Shown in pieces: positions 43,406 to 55,602 of a stretch of 64,000 bases of DNA. Below the pieces are notes generated by a model that made no database searches, had not been told where the DNA came from, and worked only from the letters and a program-made list of their open reading frames with translations. The stretch is taken from positions 2,833,001-2,897,000 of the forward strand of contig JADLSH010000273.1 of assembly GCA_016169945.1 (NCBI GenBank), in the 5' to 3' direction. The stretch's first letter is position 1, and each line of letters begins with the position of its first letter. The translations under genes were made by a program, and so were the position numbers. The DNA is from Trachythela sp. YZ-2020 (Eukaryota > Cnidaria > Anthozoa > Malacalcyonacea > Clavulariidae).

Positions 43406-44209
43406 AGGTGTACCAGATACAAATTTTCACTATCCGGGCGGATTATCCAGCCCGGTAACGGATACTTTATACATATCTCAAACATACTTCAAAGGTTCTT
43501 AGCAACCTTGTCAACCATAACATGTCACATGATGTCCTGATCACAAAGCTCACCCTGATTAGTATTGTTGTATAACAAATACTGAGTCAAGATCTGTTGT
43601 AGTTGTGTTACTTTATGCTACACACTCAATTTTTCAAAATGATAAGAACACACAACAGGTACTTCAAATATTAAGTAATATACGGTAGCTATCACTATAT
43701 ATTGATTATATTATTGTATTATTTTTATCAGCTTTTTATGTTTCAATTCATGGTAATTTATAAATTTCAGTGGGGATACTGGATAGTATGATTTTGCCAC
43801 TATCTGGCCAGATACTAGGTCCGGTGCACCCCTACTCATTAGTACTCAATGCGGTAAATTAAATTACAGCCCGTTGTTTCCATTTTGGGAAATTAAAGTT
43901 TAGCAAAATGACTTATTAATAAAATTGATAATGTCAATCAAAATGTTTTTCTTTACAATATCTAGCAGCTCAAATGTGGTGTTTGGCCCATGATCCATAT
44001 GCCAAGTGTCATGTTAAGGTACAGGTACAGTTCTAAATTAATCTTTTACTACACAGATAATCACGATAACTAAAGAATAAAGGTTGATACTAAATTGCTC
44101 AGGTTCTTAGATTTGATTAAGGGTAATTCCGAAGTGAAAGATTTAGATGTTACATGCACAGAATATTTTGAAACAAATGCTAATCTGTGTACTGCTTTGT
44201 GCATAAATA

Positions 44210-44254
44210 TTAACACATTGAGTCGCATTGCACCCTGATGCACCCTACGTTAGT

Positions 44255-44313
<59 letters not shown>

Positions 44314-44422
44314 ATCAATGGGAGAGCGCTGGCGCTTAATGGGTTAACTGGCCTATCTGCCCATGTGTCTAGTTAACCCATTGAGTCGCATTGCACCCTG
44401 ATGCACCCTATGTTAATATTTC

Positions 44423-44456
<34 letters not shown>

Positions 44457-44485
44457 GGGGAGAGCGCTGGCACTTAATGGGTTAA
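44210..44485 (+). repeat. TTAA MITE dimer, second locus
   Basis: Copies at 44210-44347 and 44373-44485 with the same 25-bp spacer as at 31660-31684. The first copy has an internal 25-bp duplication (CTCTGTCTAACGCCAGACGA). In intron 7 of the zinc-finger gene. Confidence 0.88.
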
Positions 44486-45934
44486 GGGCCTAAATATCAC
44501 ACATAAAAGTGGTCACCAGAACACATCCCTTAATATATCACTAGCAAATGACATTTGTGTTGTGAGAACTGGTTAACTAGTTGGAGTTGATAATTAAAAC
44601 ATAATTCATATTTCAAATTCGTCATAGTTCAAAATTAATTATTTTGCCAGCCTTGGGCCATTGGTACGTTCATGGTGCATGCGTTACGAAGCCAAGCATC
44701 ATTACTTCAAGAAGCTAAGCACTATAATTGGAAATTTTACAAATCTTCCCTATACACTCTCAATGCGGCATCAACATTGGGTATGTTACAAAGTAACATC
44801 ATCTGGAAATTATGAATCATCATTTTTGGACAAATCTGTGGACACAGGATCAGGTACTACAGCTTTTAAACAGAGGCAGATACTAATTGGAACATTTATA
44901 CCGAACCATGATTGGTATAAATACTGTACACCTGAGTAATCAAGCTCATATAACAACCTGTTTTGGCTGGGAAAAAGACTTTTTAGTCTTGTAATATAGC
45001 ATAACATAAAGCCACAAAACTTACCATACCATGTATTTATTTAAGCTTCCACGATGTGTGCAGGAGATCTTCCATATTATGAGGCCTTGAAAGAACACCA
45101 TGATCAATTAGATAGAACTACCAATATTACAAGGTAACAATGGTACATGACAATTTTCAATAAAAATATTTACCAGACTTCTATTTAAAATGCTAATTAT
45201 GGTGTATATAAATTTTATAGTTTTAAATGGATTTCAATCCAGGGGACAAAGTATAAAGTGGGATGCATTGTTTGGATTGGAATTGATGAGGAAGAAATGC
45301 CAAAATTTGCCCAAGTAAAAGCCTTATGTATTGTACAACAAAGGTTTGAAGACTTGTGGTTCATCACAGAAGAATTCTCAACAACATCATTCAATCCCCA
45401 TGTTAATGCATATGAGATAAGCCCAAAAGAAGATATTGTTCTGGTGAAACAACATCTCCTTCCGTATACGCTGCAACTGCACTTAATCAGGAAAGATGAA
45501 GGTGGCATTAATAAAACCTATGTTTGCCCAAAATATCAGCTGGCATTTAAATAAAACGGATTTGATGAAAAGGTGATGAAAGGTCTTATAAAATTTGTAT
45601 TCAAATTAAATGTCTCTAAGTGTAAATATATTTTGACAAACCTGGCTTTGTTCCGTGGTACTGAAGTATTTGAGGTTTCTTAATAGTTTCCACAGACTAC
45701 AGCAAAGATTATCCTTCTGTATTTCTCTCACGGCTTATCATTTGCGCTTTACTTAACGATAAAACTTCACAGTACAGTGAAAACAGTTTTCGATATACCA
45801 TTTAAAAAAATTCAATCGAATTCTCCCGCTTTTAATATTTGTTCATCTCGCAATAAAATTTCATCTCGCAACTTCGCATACAAAATTCCGCCATCTTGGA
45901 AACATGAACTCTCCGCTAATTTATTCATGACCCC

Positions 45935-46148
45935 AGACGCGTGGGGTAATTTCCCCCCCTAGGAATTTATTACCCCTAAATTTGGGATGGCATAATCACT
46001 TACACCATAACAGGGGGTAACGTTTTTTAATGTAGGCTAAGCTACTAGCAAAGAAGGGGTAAAAATTACTCTTATACTCGTTACACCTTTCAACGTAGTA
46101 AAATTTATCAGAAATTGGGGTAAATTTTACACCTCAGAATTTACAGTG
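45935..46148. repeat. GGGGTAAAATTT-type repeat
   Basis: Blocks such as GGGGTAATTTCCCC, TTACCCCTAAATTTG and GGGGTAAATTTTACACC, ending CAGTGTGCG where integrase copy C begins. Confidence 0.55.
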
Positions 46149-46149
46149 T

Positions 46150-46950
46150 GCGTTGAGCAGAATAACCGAATGTTTCTCTCCGAGAAACCTCGACTAACCT
46201 CAGGAAAATCCTGCTTAAAAATTTGAACATAGTTTTTAACAACTTCAATATTTTGCTCCAGGTATTCCGTCATTTTGATTTTACAATAAACAAATATACT
46301 GCTTTTTGAATTCGTACTTAAAAAACGGTATGCTTTAACGCGTGTTAGCACATTAACGCATGCAGTTGATCAAAAAGGCCACCCGTTTTGCTTGTTTCAC
46401 ACCATTAGTAACTCTTTATATAAAAGGTACCCGTATGGGTATTAGGGCTGCGGGTGTTCATTGTTAAAATTTCGGACCATTTTTAATCCGATTAAGTAGG
46501 AACTGATTTAATCAAAAAGGGTACCCTTTTTCGTCTTGCTACAGAACAACATAGTTGACCAAAAAGTGTAGACTTTTACAAAACGATGCAGTTGAGCGAT
46601 AATGGTACCCTTTTTTGTTATTTCTAAGAAAATTTGATTTGTATAAAATGGTTAGATAATAAGCTTTCTCGGCTTTAGGTTAAAACTTAAATCGACATAA
46701 AAAGGTGATTAAAATGAACCATTGCACTTATCTAACAAAAATCAAATAAGGGCATACCTTTTTTTAAGAAAAAAGCCATAAAGGCTTTCTCAAGTTTTGC
46801 AAATATAATATATGACATCGAAATGGGTATGGAATTTTGTGTTATCGATAAGAAATAAGTGAGTCAAAAGAGAGATTTACTGCAAATTTGACTTTCAAGT
46901 TTCAGAATTTTCTCGATTTTAGAATTACCGGAACCGTCCACTGATTTGTT
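46150..46950 (-). pseudogene. Integrase-core element, copy C (5' part)
   Basis: Mirror image of 24889-25720. It encodes MTEYLEQNIEVVKNYVQ, then lacks KNYTYRQISD present in copy A, then IFKQDFPEVSRGFSERNIRL. The element's outer end reads AATCAGTGGACGGTTCCGG as in copy A. Truncated after CSTH by the GGGGTAAAATTT repeat. Confidence 0.8.
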
Positions 46951-48259
46951 AGAGTTAGTTTTCCCGGATTATTCACGTTTATATTGTGTAATTTTTGTAT
47001 ATGAACGATGGCCGGTAGCAAAGCATTACAGAACTGTTTTTGTACAATTACTATGTAACTATGTGTACAAACGGGCTGCTCATCGACACTGATTAACAGT
47101 ATATATAAAACTATCCTTAAAAATATCAACTATTTATTCTTGATGTATTATCATGACCAAGTTCTTTATCATGACCTTTGGTTTTACTAAGTCCACTTTA
47201 TTGATGCTATATTTTATAAATATTAATATCATATGAATATCATCACCATGTGACCAAAGTGTTCCTGTTTCCAAATTTGATGGTGTAAAATATACGCATC
47301 CTCAAAAACAACTTCAGCATATATTCCAGAGGAAATGTTGGACAATGTTGGAATGTGATGGGCATGGACTTAAAGGTCTTCAGCAGATTACCACCAACTG
47401 TTGTGGAGTTTGTGTATACAGAAAAGTTTTTCACAAAGCTGTCCTCAAAATGCAAAATATAATCTAGTAAACATTGAAAAGGCATGTGTAATCCTCAAGA
47501 ACTGTGGTCCTCTTTATAGTTTTTAAAATAGCAGTGAGAGTAATTTGCTGGTAGAATTCAAATTCTTGGAGTCCAACATTTATTTACATGAGGAACAGTC
47601 ATGGATGTTGAAGCACTTCTTTAGGAGATATCCCGCAACATATGCAACAGCAATGTTTTTGGACTACACAGGAACTTACATGCTGCTCTCGGTAATCTGT
47701 CGCACCAATAACCAATGTTTGAGGTTGAGGAGATGGCTGCATCAGAACGGCATTGCTGTACTAAAAACGAACCCTTAGGCACTAACCACTAACTAACCCT
47801 CGAAACCTTTGTCAATTGGGTTGAAAAACCTGTTAAGGTTTTCCGTCCACCTCAGAGTGGTAAACTATTAAACTTAAACTTAAACTTGCTTGAGAACTGT
47901 GATGGGCAAAAGTTTAACCTCTTAAGTGTAGTCAAAGGTTATCAAAGTATTGTATTCAATAGTGCATATACAGTACAGTATTAGTATACATGGAATGTAA
48001 AATATGATGTCATGTTATATAATTTTTGAAAGGCTTATCCATCTTATTACTGTATATTTGACCCAATGGTGGAAAAATTTATCAATTTCAAATTGTCAGA
48101 AGCATAGCCATCGCATTTTCAAAGCGTCAAATTTCGTTCTGTCTTCAGTTATCAAAGAGATATTGGGGTGTCAACAAACTGGCTTTTGGACTGGACAAGA
48201 TAGGTAAATAGTTGCTATGGGTACAGAGACAAGGGGTAGTGGGAACAACTTGGACAAGC

Positions 48260-48490
48260 ACAATATTAACATCCCTCTCTAATAACCTCCCCCGTCTCTA
48301 TTAAGCCCCCCATGTTTTTTGGTGTAAGACTTTTATTACATTCCACCTCTTATAAGCCCCCAGCCCCTGTTTTTAGTTCATGTTAGTTTGCTGCTTTTCT
48401 TACTTCCCACATTTTGGGTCCGGAATTAGCCCCCTATCTATTGAATAAGCCATCCCTCTCTCCAATAAGCACTACTTCATGCAGCTTAAT
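48260..48490 (-). repeat. GGGGGCTTATTAGAG-type repeat
   Basis: Pyrimidine-rich on the plus strand (CTATTAAGCCCCCC, TCTTATAAGCCCCC, TCTCCAATAAGCACT); on the minus strand it resembles the 40.7-kb minisatellite MITE. Inserted in the P element. Confidence 0.55.
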
Positions 48491-48691
48491 AGAGGATTCA
48501 CAGTAGTTTGCATTTTAGAGATCTAAACGATTTGTGCATTAAACATAATAAATACCTACAGCCTCTACGGGAAAATCATGCTGTTACTGAAAGTATAGTC
48601 CATCACATGATAAAGTATTAACAAGGGTAACGCCTCATTTAAGTTTGTCAATCTCATTAAGTTTGTCCATCTCATTAAGTTTGTCAATCTC

Positions 48692-49573
48692 ATGAAATAC
48701 TCATTTAAGTTTGGAAATCTTGTTGCTTGCTGGAAAGATATAGAAGTATTCTATGACAAAGACAAGTCACTTCCTATTAGACCTGCACCTAAGCTATCGG
48801 AAAAGCACATTCACCCCAAGAACTTCAGTAAGATGAAAGTTAAATTAGCAACACAAGTCTTAAGTCATACTGTTGCAGCTTCACTTTGCACATATGTCAG
48901 TGTAAGGGTCCTGCCACAACCTGCCATGGGTACAGCAAAGTTTGTTTCTAAATTTGATTCTTTGTTTGATAGCGTAAATTGTTCCAGACTATATTCACCT
49001 AAAGATCTTAAAACGGGCATAAATGGAAAATCCAATCATGTAAATTTCCTTAAAGAAGCTATTAGTTCACAAAAAGCATTAAAGCATATGATGATGTAAA
49101 AGATGTAACAGGTAGGATCCAATGCCTTAAGGGGTGGCTTATATCCCTGAATGCTATCCTTTTGATCTGGGAATCTGACCTGAAGCAGAACCACGATTTC
49201 AAATTCTTATACACACGAAGATTGAATACTGACACACTGGAAAATGGTACTAATCGACAACAGGGAGGGAACCCGACCCCCACTCAGTCCACTAGGGCAT
49301 TTAGGAAACTTCTCTTTAGTTCGCTTCTAACTTCAACCACTGGTAACTGTGCAGAAGGTTTGGATTCCCTTCTATCACAGTTTTCAAGCAAGTCCAGCAA
49401 TGCAGTTCTGGTGCAGCCATCTCCTCAACCTCAAACATTGGTTATTGGTGTGACAGATTACCGAGAGCAGCATGTAATTTCCTGTGTAGTCCAAACAAAT
49501 GCTGTTGCATATGTTGTGGGATATCTCCTAAAGAAGTGCTTTAACATCCATGAATGTTCCTCGTGTAAATAAA
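48692..49573 (+). pseudogene. P-element (THAP9-like) transposase, C-terminal half
   Basis: FKFGNLVACWKDIEVFYDKD, APKLSEKHIHPKNF, LATQVLSHTVAASLCTYVSV and TAKFVSKFDSLFDSVN are P-transposase (GTP-binding insertion and catalytic domain) blocks; after a frameshift near 49080 come GRIQCLKGWLISLNAILLIW, YTRRLNTDTLENGTNRQQGG (region of the final catalytic Glu) and FRKLLF. The N-terminal THAP finger and first DDE residues are missing. NPTPTQSTRAF matches the family signature. Dead copy. Confidence 0.82.
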
Positions 49574-50448
49574 TTTTGGAGTCCAAGAGTTTGGATTCTA
49601 GCAGCAAATAATTCTGCTATTTTAAAAACTATAAAGAGGACCATAGTTCTGGAGGATTACACTTGCCTTCTCACAACAGTTGGTGGTAATCTGCTGAAGA
49701 CCTTTAAGTCCATGCCCATCACATTCCAACATTGTCCAACATTTCCTCTGGAATATATGCTGAAGTTGTTTTTTGAGGATGCGTATATTTTACACCATCA
49801 TATTTGCAAACAGGAACTTTGCATCCTCATCGAAAAAAGAAGTAGGAAATACATTAAAGTAACTCATTTATAAACTGTTTCACTTTGGTCACATGGTGAT
49901 AATATTCATATTATATTAATATATATAAAATATAGCATAAATAAACTGGACTTAGTAAAACCAAAGGTCATGATAAAGAACTTGGTCATGATAATACATC
50001 AAGATTAAATAGTTGATATTTTTAATAGTATATACTGTAAGTCAGTGTCAGTGACTACGAGCAGCACTATTGTACATATAGTTACATACTACATAGTAAT
50101 TGTACAAAAACAATTGTTTGTGTAAAACAGTGAATTCTCAGTGTAGGAAAAAGCATTAATGTAGGATTCTGACATTTTGAACAAAGACCCGTAGTCAGGC
50201 ATGCCTTCTCTTATGTTTCGTTTTGGTTCACTAAAACAAACTCGTTATATGCCAGATTGTAAAGTTGCATTTTTGCACTGGGAATATTTTCATGGTGTGT
50301 GGCGTTGCACGGAAATAAAGCCAGAATGTCTTAGTACAAATGTGTTTTTAAGCATGCAGCTGCCTCTAAATGGACAAATTTTTCACTGATAGCTCTGTCT
50401 AAAAAAGCCATGAAAACAGGAAGTAATTTATTTATTATTAGCATAAAA

Positions 50449-50775
50449 TGATGGGAAACCCTGGGACCTACGAAAATAGACATAAAAAGGGCGAAAACAG
50501 ACGATTTTCCACATTACGTGTTTGCTCGTCAAACTTGGGAAGTAACAATATATTTCGGGTATCGCGCACAAGGACGTGTCACAACCGAGCTAGTTCAAGC
50601 AATGGCAGAAGCGATTCTACCTCAAGATGTGGACATTCAGGACGTTTTAGAGCAAATACCTGCCGTTCCGCTACGGCAGGGCCCCGCTCGTAATGTTCCT
50701 CCTCCAGTGAATCCTCCTTTGGTCGCGGCGCCTATCCACCAAGATCAACAAGCCAATCATGCTCCCCTTCCCCAG
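50449..50775 (+). CDS. Unrecognised exon-like ORF
   Basis: Open frame reading KIDIKRAKTDDFPHYVFARQ, TIYFGYRAQGRVTTELVQA, AEAILPQDVDIQDVLEQI and a Pro-rich linker, followed by a donor-like CAG|GTTTGC at 50775. Codon use and lack of stops look coding. I do not recognise the family. It lies between the P element and a minisatellite and may belong to another mobile element. Confidence 0.4.
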
Positions 50776-50984
50776 GTTTGCTTACTTATTTTCGTTCTGT
50801 CACCCATTTTGTATACATGTTGCTTCTACTTTCGGCTGTCCTCTGTGTAGTTTTCTGTTTTTCTCCTTAACCTACAGGGCTGTTATTAGGTGATTGTCCT
50901 TGTTAATCATGGAAAATTTCCATATTTATTACTTCCATGTTCTATTGTGCTAATGGAGTGAGCGGCTTTAATCTTTTCTGTGAC

Positions 50985-51195
50985 AGTGAGACACTGAGAA
51001 GCATATATCGTCCCTGTGTGAGACGGAGAAGTATATATCGTCTCTGTGTGAGACTGAGAAGTATATATCGTCTCTGTGTGAGACTGAGAAGTATTTATTG
51101 TCTCTGTGTGAGACAGTCCGAAGTATATATCGTCTCTGTGTGGGACAGTGAGAAGTATATAATATTTTGTCTCTGCGTGAGACGGCGAAAAGTAC
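50985..51195 (+). repeat. 30-bp minisatellite
   Basis: About seven units of GTATATATCGTCTCTGTGTG followed by AGAC(T/G)GAGAA. ORFs on both strands here are repetitive products. Confidence 0.85.
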
Positions 51196-51239
51196 ATAAT
51201 ATAACTGCATGGATCGCGATTTAAATATATAATGTAATA

Positions 51240-51525
51240 ATCTGCTATTATATTGTAATGTAAGGTAGTTTATTCGAACCTCTGATGCTAAATGATGTAC
51301 GTGAGCAACACCGTACAAAAAGACATCTGCTTTCAATCTCAAAGGATCCGTTGACAATGCACTGTACAGATCGTTTTGCTCCTTACTAGAACCGTATCCT
51401 TTAGGAATCTTTTTGTTGCTAAGTATGCTAACGAACTTTGAACTACAGAATGAAGATTGGAGTGAAATGTTTACGCAATTATATATTGATATTCCCGTGA
51501 ATGGAAAGACGATTAAGTTCATTCT
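51240..51525 (-). other. Possible exon, unrecognised
   Basis: Minus-strand frame with SNKKIPKGYGSSKEQNDLYS and LRLKADVFLYGVAHVHHLA, without stops for about 90 residues. No family recognised; weak evidence. Confidence 0.25.
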
Positions 51526-51829
51526 TTATTACATAAATGCGATACTTTTACTCTATTTGACTTCTAAGCCATTTTCTGTTAGTTATACGCGAACCACACA
51601 TGAAATGTTATTTTATATACGTCACTTGGCTGGAGCAGTTGATGTTTGGTTATGCGTTTCTCGCTCTTCATTGATAATTTTATTTGAACTTGGGTGGTTG
51701 GGATGATTTGGCCGTCACAAACGAATTTGTCGCAAATAGTGTTTATCATTCCTGTGTAGTCACCCTTGAAAAACCAGAAAAACTTATGAGGACGACTTAA
51801 TTGAATTGACAATTACGTTATTTTGTTTA

Positions 51830-52940
51830 ATTTGGAATGTGTCATGACGTCGATTTTACGTAAACTATATAACTGTAATATATATTTTGTTATAAAATAT
51901 CGAAACTTGTATTTGTCACTCAATTAACGTGCACTTGATTAATGTTTTTATTAAAGTTTATTACCATTTTGTACAAATCGTGAATAGAAAGTTCATCTTT
52001 TGAGCTCAAATCTTCTCAGTCATCGTGGTTATATTTTGGTTCCTGCAGGAAAGACATGATATATGTACATTTACCTAATATGTGACGTAATTAGCGAAAG
52101 GGTGTATTATCTAGCTACATTTGCATTTAGCAGGTGTCATTTAGCTAAATCAGTCAGTAAATGACCTGGGAGAGCGTCGACCTGGCAGGCACTCTGAAGG
52201 TCCCCATTTCAATTGGCGGTTGTACATAAGGTCTACGACGTAGGCCAGAAAGACCAGAATGTTTTCCTAAGAAATGACAGCTTGCCTATAAAACGAACTG
52301 ATCAACTTGCACATTATTACAATATATAAATACGAACTGCTCTCGCCGATGCCTCCGGTTCCAGCTCCGATTCAGCGTCGCTTTCTCCGTCCCGCCTGCT
52401 CGTATCCTAAAAGACGTATTAATGGATCTACAGTAATGGTAATGATTACGATTAGGCGAGATAAGGTTATACGTTAAGGTTAGCGTTAGGTTAATTGACT
52501 TGCAGCTGGGACACCTAGTATATATGAATATACTAACACTCATATCAGACATTTTTTCGTCCTCTTCCGAAGATTCTGAACTTTCTCGTTCCTGTAATAA
52601 TAAATTAAAGTAATAATGTAATATAGATCTAGACTTTTATGAGTAAAGAATGCTAAATCAATGCGAGAATTAAGAATTAATTCATGTTAAATAAGTAATA
52701 GTTTCACACCGTTTCATTGAAAGAAATGTGCATGATATAGTCAAATCCCATGTACGGTTAAGTATAATTTTCCGGCTTTTTTCCGATCGTTTGCTTTATA
52801 AACTTACTCTACGATATTACTCCGAAAAGAAATGGATTTTATATATAGATTTTATATTTCTTAATTCTTATCATGTCAAGTAAGTCTTATTATAGGCTTT
52901 GAATGTAATTTTCGTTGTATATATACTGCACATTATATCA
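51830..52940. other. Non-coding stretch
   Basis: AT-rich. A tRNA-like GGGAGAGCGTCGACCTGGC at about 52170 suggests a decayed SINE head. Otherwise nothing recognised. Confidence 0.35.
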
Positions 52941-52949
52941 CTTCAGTTA

Positions 52950-53540
52950 ATTACCATCTTCCGTAAAATATTCACGTGCCGATGGTGAACAGAATGGTAT
53001 CTGTTTAGGCCAAAAACCTGGGATCTCCGCCCTTCGCCAAAAATTCCTTATATGGGCCAACCGCTTTTTTTCCACCTTCTCGTTTTCATTGTCTTCTAAA
53101 GGTATAATATTTGTCGTAATATCAATCAATTTGCCGAGTCTCAATGCGAAAAGAGCTGGTATATATTCATTAATTTCATTTACATCAACCTAACAAACCT
53201 ATATATCTATCTGAACTTTTGTTGGGAGAACAAGCAGTCTAACTGTTTTTCTTAATTTATCGACACACCATTGCCCTGATCTGATTTCTTCGACAGCCAA
53301 AGGATCGAACGTGATATTTTTGCATACAGTAGGTGCTTTTAAGAAAGATATATAACTGGCGTCAATTATACGGTAAATGCATGGTTGTCGTCATCCTTTG
53401 TTGAAATTATATGAAGTGGAAAGGTACGTGATTCCCAGGTTCCTTGAAAATGGTGGAATAATCCTGGAATGAGTTCCACCCCCACAATATGTCTCTGGAA
53501 ATTAATTGTGTTCATTGAAAGTTCTGGTTTCCAGTTTGAT
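52950..53540 (-). pseudogene. Degraded coding region, family unknown
   Basis: Minus-strand sequence stays coding-like across three parts: NTINFQRHIVGVELIPGLFH and TWESRTFPLHIIS (53520-53395), a one-base shift, then IIDASYISFLKAPTVCKNIT and LAVEEIRSGQWCVDKLRKTV (53390-53205), two in-frame stops, and ALFALRLGKLIDITTNIIPL with FWRRAEIPGFWPKQIPFCSP (53180-52960) ending at a donor-like GGTAATT. I cannot name the family. The frameshift and stops suggest a decayed gene. Confidence 0.45.
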
Positions 53541-54352
53541 GTCAAAACATGAAGTAGCTGCTTTTAAGATATCTTTTACTGATATCCGATCTTATAGCAT
53601 CAACTGTTTTGAAATTTTAAATCGTATATATTGAAAGCACCTGTTTCGATTAAATTTTCATTTTCATCGGATTCAAGTCCTGCTCAGGATATTTCTCGAG
53701 CTTTTCGAAAAATGTCTCCGCAGCAACATTCTTCCCTTGTTCGCACAACCTTGCAGTTCCTATGCACAAAGGCACATAAATATAGCGGGTGTGTATGTTA
53801 AATCCGAGTGGCGCAAGTGTTTACTGACCGCTTCGTAGGAAAAACAAGGGAGTCACTCATGCATGTGCACCACTTACTTATCATATATGCTCCTACTGTA
53901 CTCATAGGCAAGAAAGTGCAACATAGACTACAGAAATTTCAAACATTGACTATTGAATAAGACTAAATTTTTGGACTTGTTTGTTATTGCTGCGGAGCGA
54001 GCGAGCCTGAAGCGAGCGAGCGTAGGAGCAGCCTAATATGTGCAGAGAGGGAGTTTTTAAGTAAATTTTATTTAGCGCATGGAATTGTGGTCGTGCGCGC
54101 TTGCTATGCGCAGAACACAAATTTTAAACTCGCTCAGCTCCATGTGCTTTTCAATTTTGACGGACGGAGTCAATTTCTAAAGCTTTTTCAAGTCTATTTT
54201 GACCATTCAAGGTAGGATATATATTATATTGTCTTTTGTTTATATGTTACGTTTACATTTGTTTACTCCTTTTTGGAAAGTTGGCAATCTCAATTTATAT
54301 ATCTATGAAAGCTGAAAGTACACAATCGCTCGCAGCTAGATTCAGTGTCTGT

Positions 54353-54568
54353 TTATATATAAACTATATATTCTGCTAATGTGCTATCGACATTGCTTGA
54401 GCTGTTAGTGCTGTAAAGCATGGAAGTCTTACATGGAGATTTCTTTAAAAGGTTTTTCTGTCCATTCGCGTTTGCTTTCTCTTGCTGATTTCCATATTTT
54501 GCATCAAGTGATGTTTCGTGTATGCCGCTTGACGATTGTGACTCCGTGTGAACTTGACACAAAGTCAC
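54353..54568 (-). other. Possible exon, unrecognised
   Basis: 71-codon minus frame with a Ser/Asn/Lys-rich composition (NGQKNLLKKSP, STNSSSNVDSTLAE). Same strand as its neighbours at 53 and 55.5 kb; may be part of one gene. Weak. Confidence 0.25.
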
Positions 54569-55383
54569 AGATATGCAATTGATCGTCTAAATTGCCTGAC
54601 TGAATCATTCTGATTTGTGCAAGGTTCGACCTATTAAATAGGCTACTATAGGCATATAAATATGTTTTTATTCCTATTTTACAATGGACTTAATATTTTT
54701 GTCTAGTCGCGTTCACATATTATTGTCAGAACAGACAGGGTCTCAGTTCTGCGTGCACTAAGACAAATATTCGAATGGCAATGAGTTTAAATGAGTTGTG
54801 CTTTATATGTAGGTGACTCGCATATCCAGCAAAGTAAGAACAAAATGATGGAACAACGCTTTCAAATGCAAAATTGTTTTGCGCACATGTATATATTTTT
54901 TACGCTTGTATACACTACAAAAATATGCAAATTTCCTTGCGTGGCAGTGTCAAACTACTCATCGCAGTAAACATGGGTTTCATGTGGGAATTCCATGCGG
55001 AAGAACAATACATGGAAAATATTGATATTTTGAAATAGATGTTACAAAATTTGATGACTTTCATGTTTCGTGATATATTTAGCTTGTCTCATCCTGCAAA
55101 CTATTCTAGGGTATGCATCTACTGACAGCGCGCAAGCCACTGGGTCAATGCCAATAATTAACGTCTACTGAATATAATTTGTGTTGCATATTTGTTTGCA
55201 TGTTTGTTTCAAGAAGCTAAAGAATAATAACAGTCCAGCAGCATTCCCTACCTTGCAGGTACCCTAGTTAATCATATAACTGTAAGGTAATTACTAAATT
55301 ATTTTTTACTGATTTCCTCTATTAGACTTAATCTTACGTCATTATAACGTTATCTCTATTATTATTATTATTATTATTATATC

Positions 55384-55602
55384 TCACTCACCTGACGCTC
55401 TCAACACGTCTTCTCCGTCAACATACAACAATTCGAGCGGACCGATGGTATTTTTTTGGCGATGCTGCTTACCTATCAAAATGTTTTTGAATTTCCTTAT
55501 AAATTTACGTATATCGAATTCTATTTTTAATTCATGATTAATATGCTTATATGTATATTTTTGTATAATATTATATGTCTCCTTTAAATTGTGAGTTGTC
55601 AT
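55384..55602 (-). CDS. Candidate exon, unrecognised
   Basis: MTTHNLKETYNIIQKYTYKH, FDIRKFIRKFKNILIGKQ and LELLYVDGEDVLRASG, ending at a strong donor (GGTGAGTG at 55393-55386 region). Acidic/basic mix looks coding; no family named. Confidence 0.4.
   Translation of the reverse strand: MTTHNLKETYNIIQKYTYKHINHELKIEFDIRKFIRKFKNILIGKQHRQKNTIGPLELLYVDGEDVLRASGE

Larger units (their letters stand above)
39888..45554 (+). pseudogene. Transposase-derived zinc-finger gene, about ten exons
   Basis: Exons: 39888-40474 with two C2H2 fingers (C5,C8,H22,H27 and C37,C42,H55,H60); 41472-41621 (EPQRIVLGQKIVHK); 41708-41882 (RDYCDGTQFRSHPLFS, YYDDLETCNPLGSK); 42016-42173 (FYYTLGNIEPKYRS); 42259-42432 (VSGDNPGIHLMGGF, CRHCLG); 42854-43226 (YFHVVGSLPTDGMHDILEG); 43976-44027; 44651-44850 (LVRSWCMRYEAKHHYFKKLS); 45064-45135; 45230-45554. 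The layout matches a large uncharacterised family of fish and cnidarians with a (D)NLGSHCIGGF-type core, probably transposase-derived. One base is missing near 40270 (stop TAG in exon 1), and exon 7 has lost about 90 residues between QMWCL and MIHMPSV, so this copy is dead. The stop codon lies in an AATAAA (45550-45555). Confidence 0.7.
47030..50110 (+). mobile_element. P/THAP9-like element with inverted terminal duplication
   Basis: Sequence 49395-50110, which includes the transposase tail, is present inverted at 47030-47765 (about 90 percent alike by eye, with an 80-bp insert at 47409-47480). The remainder of the transposase lies between. Arms share TGACCTTTGGTTTTACTAAG and GGACTTAAAGGTCTTCAGCA or complements. 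Exact termini and an 8-bp target duplication were not identified. Confidence 0.75.

Noticed and set aside
50907..51224. Repetitive ORFs on both strands
   Set aside because: Explained by the 30-bp GTCTCTGTGTGAGAC minisatellite.
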